Positions 46,401-51,839 of a DNA stretch of 51,839 bases are shown piece after piece. The notes beneath the pieces are model-generated. The model saw only the letters and a list, made by a program, of their open reading frames with translations. It ran no database searches and was not told the origin of the DNA. The first letter of the stretch is position 1. Each line of letters opens with the position of its first letter. This stretch comes from Clostridiales bacterium. GTDB taxonomy: Bacteria; Bacillota; Clostridia; Christensenellales; CAG-138. The stretch spans positions 1 through 51,839 of the forward strand of contig JAILNX010000028.1 of NCBI GenBank assembly GCA_024691085.1, written 5' to 3'. Position numbers and translations under genes: made by a program.

Positions 46401-49400
46401 CTACCGCAAGCGATTATGCGATCCTGCTCAGCCGCAACGGTTCCGAGGCGAGCCCGAAGACCTTCGCGGTCATCGACTCGAGCGCGGATAAGGGCGGCAA
46501 GCTGGTCGTCAATCCCGCGGCTGACGACGCGATCATGGTGAGCGGCAAGTACAATTACGTCACCATTGGCGAAGGCGTCACCATCGAGGGCGGCTGCGTT
46601 GCGGTCCTCTCCGAGAATGATAAGCTGGACGTCTACGGCACGATCATCGGCGGCGACGACTTTGCGGTAGCCACCAACGGTTCGTCCACCAAGAACGCGA
46701 CTATCACCATCCACGACGGCGCAGTGCTCACGTCCGACGTGACCGCGATGTATCTCCCCGGCAACGTTGGCCTCGTTGTAACGATCGAGGACGGCACGGC
46801 CATCACCGGCTCCACCGGCATCGAGATCCGCGCCGGCAAGCTCGACATCCAGGGCGGCACGATCACTGCTACCGGCGCATTCAGCGAAGCACAGAACGGC
46901 AGCGGCACGACCGTTACCGGCGCTGCTGTTGCGATCTCGCAGCATACCACCAACCTGCCCATCGAGGTCACCGTCTCCGGCGGCACTCTGATCGGCGAGA
47001 AGGCTCTGTACGAGGTCGACCTCCAGGATGAGACGACCGACGGCGTGACCATCTCCGTCACGGGCGGCTTCTTCAACGGCGCGATCGAAAGCGAGAACGT
47101 TGAAGGCTTCATCACCTGCGGCTTCTTCACCGATGCGCCCGCAGCCGAGTACTGCGGTAATGACCTCTATCCGATCGAGAGCGGCAGAGACGACGAGTAC
47201 AAGTACACCGTCGGCGACGCTGTTGCAAAGATCGGCGACAAATACTATACGACCCTCGAGGCGGCATTCGCTGCGGCGGCCGACAATGACACGATCGTAC
47301 TCCTAAAGGACGTTGAGTGCGGCAATATCGAGGTCGGCAAGAAGGTCACGCTTGACCTTGACGGCAAGACGATCCAGGCGACCGATCCCGAGCTGTTCTC
47401 GGTCACCGCGAACGGCGATTTGACGATCACCGGCAACGGCACGATCAACGGCGTTGCGAACGGCGCGGCTTACGACGGCCGGGCACTGATCACGGTCGAC
47501 GCGGGCAAGCTGACGATCGAAAACGGCACCCTTACCGCGACGGGCGAAGGCTCCGACGGTATGTACGGCGTCTACGTGCTGAACGGCGGCTCCGCGGTCT
47601 TCGGCAAGGAAGGCGAGACCGACGGCCCGACGATCACCGCTCACTTTGCCGCGATCGGCGAGAACCACATGACGGCTCCCGGCTCGATCACGGTTTACGG
47701 CGGCACCTATACCGCGAATGCCGAGCCGAACGGCGCATGGTGGTATTACTTCTGCGCGGCGATCTACGCACCCGGCAGCGGCGCCATCGACATCTACGGC
47801 GGTACGTTCAACGGCTACTACGGCATCTCCGACAGGTATGCCGACGTTGAACAGGAACTCAACATTTACGGCGGGACCTTCAACGCGAGCTCCGGCACGC
47901 AGATCTTCGTCGACGAAGTCAACGGCTCGGACGGCACCGCGAACCGCACGATCTGGGCGGCTGACAATGCTCTGACGGTTCCCGAAGAGTACATCTGGGG
48001 CGAGGCCGAGGATGAAGGCTACATCCTGTCCAAGGCAGTCACCGTGACCTTCGTGACCGAGGACGGCATCGAAGCTCCCGAGGCGCAGAGGATCCCGGTC
48101 AACACCAAGGCCGAAAAGCCCGCCGATCCCGAGAAGGAAAACTACAACTTCATCGGCTGGTTCGCCGAGGGGTCCGATACGGCGTTCGACTTTGACACTC
48201 CCGTCACCGAAGACATCACTCTGACGGCGAGGTTCGAAGGCGTTCCCGTAACGATCATCTACACCGACGCCGTCACCGGCAGGGTCCTCCAGATCATCGT
48301 TGTTCACTACAACGATCCGAAGGAAGACTACGCGTTCACCGCTTTCAACAAGATCCAGGCGCGTACGGGCTTCCACTATGACGAGAACGACATGTGGACC
48401 ATCGAGGTCGCAGACTATGCTACCGAGGACACCGTCTACGTTCTGAAGTGGATCCCGAACACAGTCACCGTCACCTTCTATACCGACGGCGGCAACGCGA
48501 TCGATCCGGTCGAGGTCGAATACGGCACCCCGGTCGCCGAACCCGCGACCCCCGTCAAGGACGGCTTCATCTTCGCAGGATGGACCCTCAACGGCGCAGC
48601 TTACGACTTCTCCGCGAACGTGACCGAGAACATCACCCTGGTCGCGACTTGGGCAGAGGCGGTCGCAAAGATCGGCGATACGATGTACGCAACGCTGACT
48701 GACGCCATAGCGGCTGTCAACGCCGGCGAGACGATTGAGCTTTTAAAGGACGTCACCGAGAGCGTTGTTGAGATCGGCGGCGGCAAGAGCTTCACGCTCG
48801 ATCTCGGCGCTCATACTCTGACGGTGGATTACATCGATCAGTATGACGCTTTCGTAACGATCAAGAACGGTACTGTCGCGGGCACGATCTACGCAAACGG
48901 CCTCGCAAACGGCGAGACAGGTAAACTGACCATTGCTTCCGACGCCGCGATCGAAGCGGACTATGCGATCATCCTCTATCAGGCTGCCGATAAGACAGGC
49001 AACGGCTATACCATCGACATCAACGGTACGGTCAACGGTATCGTTTGGGTAATGGGCAATATCCTCTCCGGCGACTCCGTGATCAACGTCAATGACGGCG
49101 CTGTGATCAACGGCGACGACGTCGGTATCGCGATCAACGGTTATGCGACCGTCAACGTGTACGAAGGCGCGACTGTTACCGGTACCGCTACCGGTATCGA
49201 AGTCCGTGCCGGCGTGCTGAATGTTGAAGGCGGTACGATCACCGGAAACGGCGCTTCGACCTCTGTTACTGCCAATGGCAGCGGCACCACTACGGTCGGC
49301 GCAGGTATTGCTGTTGCACAGCATACGACCGGGCTCGATATCACCGTGAACATCTCCGGCGGTACGATTAACGGCACCACCGCGCTGAACGTCGCGAACC

Positions 49401-50047
49401 CGCAGGGCGGCAATGACGGCACGATCGCTATCGAGGTCACCGGCGGTATCTTCAACGGTCCCGTGAACGTCGACGAGAATGAGACCCGCGCTGCGAATTT
49501 CATCTCCGGCGGTTACTACTTGGAGACGGTCGATCCCGATTACGTTGCGGAAGGCAAGCTCTGCACCACGACGCTGACCGAGAACATCGACGGCACCGAG
49601 TACTACTATATCGTGAATGCGGTCACGATCACGCTGGATCCGTGCAACGACGGCGCATCCGAGTCTGTAACGGTTATGATCCCCGCGGGCGAGAGCCTGA
49701 GCGAGGACGACCTGTTCACGCCCGAGTACGACAGATGGCACAGGTTCATCGGTTGGTTCCTTAACGCCGGTATCGGTGTTGCTACCGGCACGGGCACCGA
49801 GGTCACTGACGAAACCGTGTTCGACGAGGATACCACGATCTATGCCAACTGGTATATGCCCGGCGACGTCAATGGCGACGGCAAGGTAAACAACAAGGAC
49901 GTCAACCGTCTCCTGCAGTATATTGCCGGCGATGATGTGGAAGTTGTCCTCAAAGCCTGCGACACCAACGGCGACGGCAAGATCAACAACAAGGACGTCA
50001 GCCGTCTCCTGCAGTATCTTGCAGGCGACAACGTTGAGATCTTCTGA
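40430..50047 (+). CDS. giant secreted beta-helix repeat protein with C-terminal dockerin
   Basis: The protein is 3205 aa. A signal peptide (about 1-26) ends near PAALADA. The body repeats one module at least nine times: a lead such as AVAKIGDTLYASLAEALA, a line like TIVLLKDV, LDLNGKTL, then right-handed beta-helix coils rich in GGTF and NGGT. A Big2-like domain lies at about 1078-1162 (LTATVVPADAMN, WTSSDETVATVD). Two InlB-type repeats at about 2536-2604 and 2677-2744 flank a MucBP-like stretch. A dockerin occupies about 3145-3205 with two calcium loops, DVNGDGKVNNKD and DTNGDGKINNKD. AAGGAG precedes ATG 40430. No sortase signal is present, so attachment should be through cohesin. An adhesin or glycan-interacting role is inference; no catalytic domain is seen. 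Confidence 0.93.
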   Translation: MKAKRILALLVSLVMVIQLMPAALADAFYDAARDKAPAVKTETPADEQTDDPVGEPVKPANRGAVRGRNDVATVEYADGDGFESYLTLTEAIAAAGTEIDGYPLGTTIKLAKNAAENVVFPAGKDVVLDLNGKTLSNANSSHTVIVRGGLTVVDSVGSGLIKSDNNCAICVQGGTLTFEGGSVEAQEMAVFMIDAGTAVINAGTFTAHDNAVLGSNGSNGRGGNNVTVNGGTFIGTIQTAGYVACGVYAANDDVWNIEGGTFDITNGAGIVARAGHVSVGEGVVINTTGNSVGKVGDSRVVVPCSAIVFDSEANYPGLNDDSVIEVTGGTFTSEVDPVAAIGDNYIEITGGKFSDKPEDKYFADGLTASSETTDGFYTVVGDTRVAKIGDVRYATLADALAAVQDGEEIVLLNDAEMSEVVAITKSITLNGSGKTLKTTATRGIWVAASDVDVTIKNLTVVSTNGAMERAFQVNLNYTGVKLTLDNCTATATMYTVNICNGVENLELIIRNCDLTGWGVINLWGKNGNVTISDSKLTGINDKSYNAEGWNSFGVIIVEGDTTGQTDMHAAAYDIKLTGCTITATETTGNKQCILLYNNPSVSNAMTLEDCTIVLNSDNCTFLLDRGDESTTKIKNTTVQATGELPELPAMLAWLENGSYYVVVDAIAQVGDKYYATFAEAAAAANGETIILLADADAEYTLESGEMKVQLNGYALTVNAPAGSVLKTSEAEGVTTYTSAKAVAKIGDTLYASVAEALADAVSGDTVEVFAGEHELSGTIPENVTVCGAGKDQTKLILTATFNLTKKNSAIKNAYIDGSQLPNSYYAGVINLKADGATLENCIIYGGGGGTWSATVGISGIAAGETVYLKDCEISGGFRSVFLGSPKGNVEIDGCTLTPGAYTISVDGASTTTEITVKNSTLKGWTSYSKVKASTFENVTFVKGNYDYMRPYGDTTFINCTFDSSFKLNVVNGATATLEECYRTNANGESVLVTAANYSDFVSFGNEASDLVAPVAIVDGTIYYGSVKNPDMTEAVNAAHALNDFADSYTFYCDPTPALPEGYAAYQNSDDGLWIVYKLVTGINVAPADLFFIKGDTETKTLTATVVPADAMNTELVWTSSDETVATVDQNGVVTPVGQGVATITVASVAQPEMKAEVTVVVAVAKVTDGENNEIYYATLQDAVNAAHELTGNVTVTLLADVQEVVVIHQKAGLNLTVMGENMPTITGQIHIDGDGRSTGTDTVTITGLKFAYDAATYEGGFVNLPNTKNTGKVYTTGKWNYAHNITVSDCEFAGVYGTTVAFNFGSIGGGIRNITLKNLTADAMHSLAQFNGVDNVTIEGCKLTNAKNGVNMTNVAGTVIIKDCEITSDGYTFRMKGSSSADATLSGNTFNGTEGIVFNTSEAAGTIHITDGYYGGPLSADAANKGSFDITGGYFTVAPALAYCGTDAEGNQLYPMASDNADYPYTVGAPVAVVNDFGYDSVADAKAGRDTEDDVITLLKIADYAFVAGDVLKIYKANDTIEFTYTVPETYVLSISAPDENGVVTYTVRGAVAKIGNTLYASLAEAVAAVPADGTETTIVMIADVRIDVSGYAVTIPANKNVVLDLNGHEVIGQCTTTGTSALIRNLGALTIRDSAGNGKLIGGADPTWTWDGSDDYSGSYASNLIRNEGTLTVDGGTLYNASSGSAAYAIDNYSAGKVTINGGTVDAAKAAAIRMFYCNGGVVTVNGGTIGRYNSDDDCSYMGIQVMSGTNAVVNVTGGMIAGMYALYSNATGDSAVNISGGEFDGYVGFAAGQNNIAISGGKFYEWAGTWGDQTEFISGGEFAVEPDPEYIVRGKCAVQREDDWWIITDAVAEIGTIGYVTFAAAAEAREDYDTVIHLLAKITEPYTLALDETLKVRKDGKSITVKAPEGPYVVKSVTADGVTTYTVVEADIEYTAANGTVSYKLFSGTVISGSGTYKLLKDITATVRIVPGVMATNVTLDLNGHILTSTASDYAILLSRNGSEASPKTFAVIDSSADKGGKLVVNPAADDAIMVSGKYNYVTIGEGVTIEGGCVAVLSENDKLDVYGTIIGGDDFAVATNGSSTKNATITIHDGAVLTSDVTAMYLPGNVGLVVTIEDGTAITGSTGIEIRAGKLDIQGGTITATGAFSEAQNGSGTTVTGAAVAISQHTTNLPIEVTVSGGTLIGEKALYEVDLQDETTDGVTISVTGGFFNGAIESENVEGFITCGFFTDAPAAEYCGNDLYPIESGRDDEYKYTVGDAVAKIGDKYYTTLEAAFAAAADNDTIVLLKDVECGNIEVGKKVTLDLDGKTIQATDPELFSVTANGDLTITGNGTINGVANGAAYDGRALITVDAGKLTIENGTLTATGEGSDGMYGVYVLNGGSAVFGKEGETDGPTITAHFAAIGENHMTAPGSITVYGGTYTANAEPNGAWWYYFCAAIYAPGSGAIDIYGGTFNGYYGISDRYADVEQELNIYGGTFNASSGTQIFVDEVNGSDGTANRTIWAADNALTVPEEYIWGEAEDEGYILSKAVTVTFVTEDGIEAPEAQRIPVNTKAEKPADPEKENYNFIGWFAEGSDTAFDFDTPVTEDITLTARFEGVPVTIIYTDAVTGRVLQIIVVHYNDPKEDYAFTAFNKIQARTGFHYDENDMWTIEVADYATEDTVYVLKWIPNTVTVTFYTDGGNAIDPVEVEYGTPVAEPATPVKDGFIFAGWTLNGAAYDFSANVTENITLVATWAEAVAKIGDTMYATLTDAIAAVNAGETIELLKDVTESVVEIGGGKSFTLDLGAHTLTVDYIDQYDAFVTIKNGTVAGTIYANGLANGETGKLTIASDAAIEADYAIILYQAADKTGNGYTIDINGTVNGIVWVMGNILSGDSVINVNDGAVINGDDVGIAINGYATVNVYEGATVTGTATGIEVRAGVLNVEGGTITGNGASTSVTANGSGTTTVGAGIAVAQHTTGLDITVNISGGTINGTTALNVANPQGGNDGTIAIEVTGGIFNGPVNVDENETRAANFISGGYYLETVDPDYVAEGKLCTTTLTENIDGTEYYYIVNAVTITLDPCNDGASESVTVMIPAGESLSEDDLFTPEYDRWHRFIGWFLNAGIGVATGTGTEVTDETVFDEDTTIYANWYMPGDVNGDGKVNNKDVNRLLQYIAGDDVEVVLKACDTNGDGKINNKDVSRLLQYLAGDNVEIF

Positions 50048-50066
50048 TCAAAAGGAATAGATCATT

Positions 50067-50996
50067 TTGAAAAAAACGATCGGTCTATTATTGGTGCTGG
50101 CAATGACGTTTGCCCTGGCGGGCGCGGCTCTTGCCTCGGGATCCGTTCCGACCTTCGTTATCTCCGAAGAGACGGCGGCTCCCGGGGAGGAGGTCCGTGT
50201 GACCGTCAGCATAAAAAACAATACAGCCGTTGCCAGCATCCAGATCGAACCGCAGTTCGATCACACCTTCCTCGAGTGGATAGGCGTCGAACAGGGCGAT
50301 TATACCGGAACATGGGATCCGAGGATAGACAGAGGATTTCTGAGATGGTTCGGTCCGTCCGGACATAACGTGAGCTTTGACGGCGTATTTGCGACTCTGA
50401 TCTTCAAAGTAAGTGAAAGCGCCCCGTCGGGCGATCTGACGGTTACGGTCACCTATGATGAGGACAACGTGTTCAATCAGGATGATGATAACGTCTACTT
50501 CGCTGTCCGGCCCGGAAAGGTGACGGTCTCGGGAGGCGGAACTCCTTCCGAAACGCCGACGCCTTCGCCGTCCGAACAGACGCCGGAAAACAGCCCGACT
50601 CCGACGCCGGGTCAGCCGACTTCCTCTCCGGAAAACAGCCCGACTCCGGCGCCCGGTCAGCCGACCCCGGCGCAGACACAGAGACCGGAAACAAGCCCGA
50701 CGCCTGCGGCGACCGCAGAAGCAACAGTGCCCTCGGGCTCCGTAGGACCGGGACCGACTCAGACTCCAGAGGGCTCGGACGATCCCTTGAAAACTCCTGA
50801 AGCTTCTGAAACTCCGGAAGGCAGGCCGACCGACAGCGCAGACGAACCCACTGCCGAGCCTGACAAGACCGAAGAACCGCATACGCAGCAGGAAACGAAA
50901 GGCCTTACGTGGCTCTGGATACTGCTCGGAGCGGCAGCGGCCTTGGGCGCAGGGGCGGCAATAGTCGCCGCAGCCGGAAAGGCCAAAAAGAAATAA
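50067..50996 (+). CDS. membrane-anchored cohesin protein
   Basis: The protein is 309 aa from a TTG with AAAGGA upstream, 19 bases after the dockerin gene. A signal peptide (1-25) is followed by a cohesin domain at about 28-158: VPTFVISEETAAPGEEVRVTV, VASIQIEPQFDHTFLEW, GVFATLIFKVSESAPSG and VRPGKVTVSGG. A Pro/Thr/Ser linker (about 160-275) contains a twice-repeated PENSPTPxPGQPT unit. A C-terminal membrane helix (WLWILLGAAAALGAGAAIVA) ends KAKKK. It should display one cohesin at the outer face and hold the upstream dockerin protein. No LPxTG or S-layer motif is present. Confidence 0.92.
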   Translation: MKKTIGLLLVLAMTFALAGAALASGSVPTFVISEETAAPGEEVRVTVSIKNNTAVASIQIEPQFDHTFLEWIGVEQGDYTGTWDPRIDRGFLRWFGPSGHNVSFDGVFATLIFKVSESAPSGDLTVTVTYDEDNVFNQDDDNVYFAVRPGKVTVSGGGTPSETPTPSPSEQTPENSPTPTPGQPTSSPENSPTPAPGQPTPAQTQRPETSPTPAATAEATVPSGSVGPGPTQTPEGSDDPLKTPEASETPEGRPTDSADEPTAEPDKTEEPHTQQETKGLTWLWILLGAAAALGAGAAIVAAAGKAKKK

Positions 50997-51000
50997 CACT

Positions 51001-51036
51001 AAAAACAGCCCTGCCATAATGGTGGGGCTGTTTTTA
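51001..51036 (+). terminator. terminator after the cohesin gene
   Basis: AAAAACAGCCC pairs with GGGCTGTTTTT, with a short inner CC/GG pair; T's follow. It begins 5 bases after the stop codon. Confidence 0.9.
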
Positions 51037-51044
51037 TGCTATCG

Positions 51045-51073
51045 CAGGCAGGTGCTTTCGCGTTCGAATCGGT
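51045..51073. repeat. 29-bp direct repeat, copy 1
   Basis: Matches 51197-51225 at 27 of 29 bases and contains CGCGTTCGAATCGGT, a string resembling a tRNA T-arm. The 203 bases between the two flanking terminators (51037-51239) show no supportable gene. Confidence 0.7.
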
Positions 51074-51196
51074 TTGCGGGTGCGCTTGGCTCCCCGGGGC
51101 GGACTGCCTCACTTCGTGAGGACTGCCGCCCGTTCTTTGCCTTCACGACCGTCCACCGGACGCTCGTGATTGCCTGCGGCAACCGGCTCAGAACCC

Positions 51197-51225
51197 CAGG
51201 CAGGCGCTTCCGCGTTCGAATCGGT
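51197..51225. repeat. 29-bp direct repeat, copy 2
   Basis: Second copy, 152 bases after the first, with two mismatches. It is followed by a second terminator. Confidence 0.7.
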
Positions 51226-51239
51226 GTTCATGAACACTA

Positions 51240-51277
51240 AAAATATAACCCCGCCACAAGGGCAGGGTTATTATTTT
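51240..51277 (-). terminator. bidirectional terminator hairpin
   Basis: ATAACCC (51245-51251) pairs with GGGTTAT (51265-51271) plus an inner GCC/GGC. A's on the left and T's on the right allow use from either strand. It touches the CCA end of the tRNA remnant, as a normal tRNA terminator would. Confidence 0.7.
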
Positions 51278-51321
51278 GGCCTCCCCGGCGCGATTCGAAC
51301 GCGCGACCTTTCGCTTAGGAG
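51277..51321 (-). pseudogene. 3' half of tRNA-Arg(CCT), remnant 1
   Basis: Minus strand: anticodon loop CTCCTAA (anticodon CCT), GCGAAAGG, T-arm CGCGCGTTCGAATCGCGC(C), acceptor strand GGGGAGG and encoded CCA. Upstream there is no D-arm, no 5' anticodon strand and no 5' acceptor strand. It is a truncated copy of the kind left when an integrating element recombines inside a tRNA gene. Confidence 0.85.
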
Positions 51322-51335
51322 CACTGAAAAATGCG

Positions 51336-51600
51336 TTCCAATGCGGTGTTAAAAAGACGATATCTTCCCCAAAAACCTAAAGAACGTATAACTTTTTCGA
51401 AAGGTGGTTTCCAATCGAAGGAGAAAACATTAAGTTCATATCAAAATTTTCCAAAAATTTGTGTAGTAAAACTGTAGTAAAGTAGGTTTTGCCTGACCGC
51501 ATTAGAATCGTCAGAAGGTGTTCTAATGCGGTCGCCTAAGAGAGCATTTTTTGAGTTGATTTGAGTTGTGAAAGAGTGGAGATTTGGTTCTAATGCGGTC
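51336..51600. repeat. repeated 13-bp motif TTCTAATGCGGTC, four copies
   Basis: Copies at 51336-51347 (TTCCAATGCGGT, one mismatch), 51495-51507 (inverted), 51521-51533 and 51588-51600. The second and third form a perfect 13-bp inverted repeat with a 13-base loop. The 342-base interval 51322-51663 holds no supportable gene. Confidence 0.75.
51462..51481. repeat. two TGTAGTAAA repeats one helical turn apart
   Basis: TGTAGTAAA at 51462-51470 and 51473-51481, period 11 bases. This phasing fits paired arm-type sites for a tyrosine integrase or accessory factor, which is inference. Confidence 0.5.
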
Positions 51601-51625
51601 GTTTTAAGGTCAAAAAGAGCAAAAG

Positions 51626-51662
51626 AAAAAGTCTTAAAAACCCAATGCTTTTAAGACTTTTT
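51626..51662 (-). terminator. terminator hairpin beside tRNA remnant 2
   Basis: AAAAAGTCTTAAAA (51626-51639) pairs with CTTTTAAGACTTTTT (51648-51662). It is symmetrical and could act on both strands; on the minus strand it directly follows the remnant's CCA. Confidence 0.75.
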
Positions 51663-51664
51663 CG

Positions 51665-51709
51665 TGGCACACTTGTCGGGATTCGAACCCGAGACCTTCC
51701 GCTTAGGAG
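51665..51709 (-). pseudogene. 3' half of tRNA-Arg(CCT), remnant 2
   Basis: Minus strand: loop CTCCTAA, GCGGAAGGTC, T-arm CTCGGGTTCGAATCCCGA, acceptor strand AAGTGTG, and encoded CCA. No D-arm or 5' half is present upstream. The anticodon-side 17 bases match remnant 1 with one difference, while T-arm and acceptor differ, so the two come from different tRNA-Arg genes. From 51710 to the window end I see nothing I can assign. Confidence 0.82.
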
Positions 51710-51839
51710 AGCCATCGGATAGCGTTAAACTGACGGTAAGTAAGTGCCAAAAACACCGTAATTACAAAGGTTTCGCCATCATTCGCTGTCAGACTTTGAA
51801 CATCGAAAAACAGCTAAAATCAGGCTTGAACAGGGGTGT

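Noticed and set aside
40430-50047. CRISPR array or tandem DNA repeat
   Set aside because: The repetition is at protein level with variable spacing and many mismatches; no short direct repeats with unique spacers occur.
51019-51352. Small frames between the cohesin gene and the right end
   Set aside because: They run through terminator hairpins, repeats and a tRNA remnant and have no ribosome binding sites.
51277-51709. Two complete tRNA genes
   Set aside because: Only the 3' halves fold; the D-arm, 5' anticodon strand and 5' acceptor strand are missing in both.

Overview
The window looks like a chromosome segment of an anaerobic, high-GC Clostridia-type Firmicute, probably an Oscillospirales or Christensenellales gut lineage. 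The basis is Gram-positive -35/-10 promoters with 17-bp spacers, strong AGGAGG ribosome binding sites, several TTG starts, lipoprotein lipoboxes, paired DegV proteins, a DUF1836 protein, an oxygen-independent (early cobalt) cobalamin pathway and a cohesin/dockerin pair. The taxonomic call is inference; there is no rRNA gene to anchor it.

Left end (1-2710): the tail of a mobile element with a ParB-like protein cut by the window edge, a small TnpW-like protein and a large serine recombinase, translationally coupled and ending next to tRNA-Gly(CCC). Positions 2744-6708 are housekeeping: a free methionine-(R)-sulfoxide reductase, two tandem DegV genes, a DUF1836 regulator and rhamnulose-1-phosphate aldolase.

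Positions 6775-9966 form a self-contained five-gene RiPP-type cassette with its own promoter and terminator: HPr-kinase-like protein, a 56-aa precursor with three cysteines and a YxxP leader motif, a radical SAM/SPASM maturase, a PqqD-like recognition protein and an S24/S26-type serine peptidase. It shares accessory parts with lasso-peptide loci but has no lasso cyclase or B2 protease, so it is the best candidate here for an undescribed system.

Positions 9975-14674 encode a 940-aa Fe-S/FAD oxidoreductase overlapping two HypB paralogues and HypA, with no hydrogenase in view. Positions 14681-20505 hold a KtrB/KtrA potassium uptake pair, a small one-helix membrane protein, a shortened KdpD with KdpE, and an alpha/beta hydrolase. 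A metallophosphoesterase and a DUF2779 nuclease-like protein follow.

Positions 22960-40071 form a cobalamin island built around two divergent cobalamin riboswitches. The minus-strand operon (12 genes, mostly overlapping: btuC-btuD-cbiA-cbiC-cbiD-cbiF-cbiG-cbiH-cbiJET-cbiB-cobD-cobQ) has an intrinsic terminator in its leader. The plus-strand operon (lipoprotein cbiK, an unknown lipoprotein, btuF) has a leader that can mask its ribosome binding site. Together they suggest cobalt insertion at the cell surface, corrinoid capture and import, then intracellular ring modification. cbiL, cobU/cobS/cobT, the uroporphyrinogen genes and an adenosyltransferase are not in the window.

Positions 40430-50996 carry a 3205-aa secreted beta-helix protein ending in a dockerin, immediately followed by a membrane-anchored cohesin protein: a minimal two-gene surface display system. 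The right end (51001-51839) has no convincing gene. It holds terminators, direct repeats, two truncated tRNA-Arg(CCT) 3' halves and repeated 13-bp motifs, which looks like the scar or edge of tRNA-targeted integrating elements.
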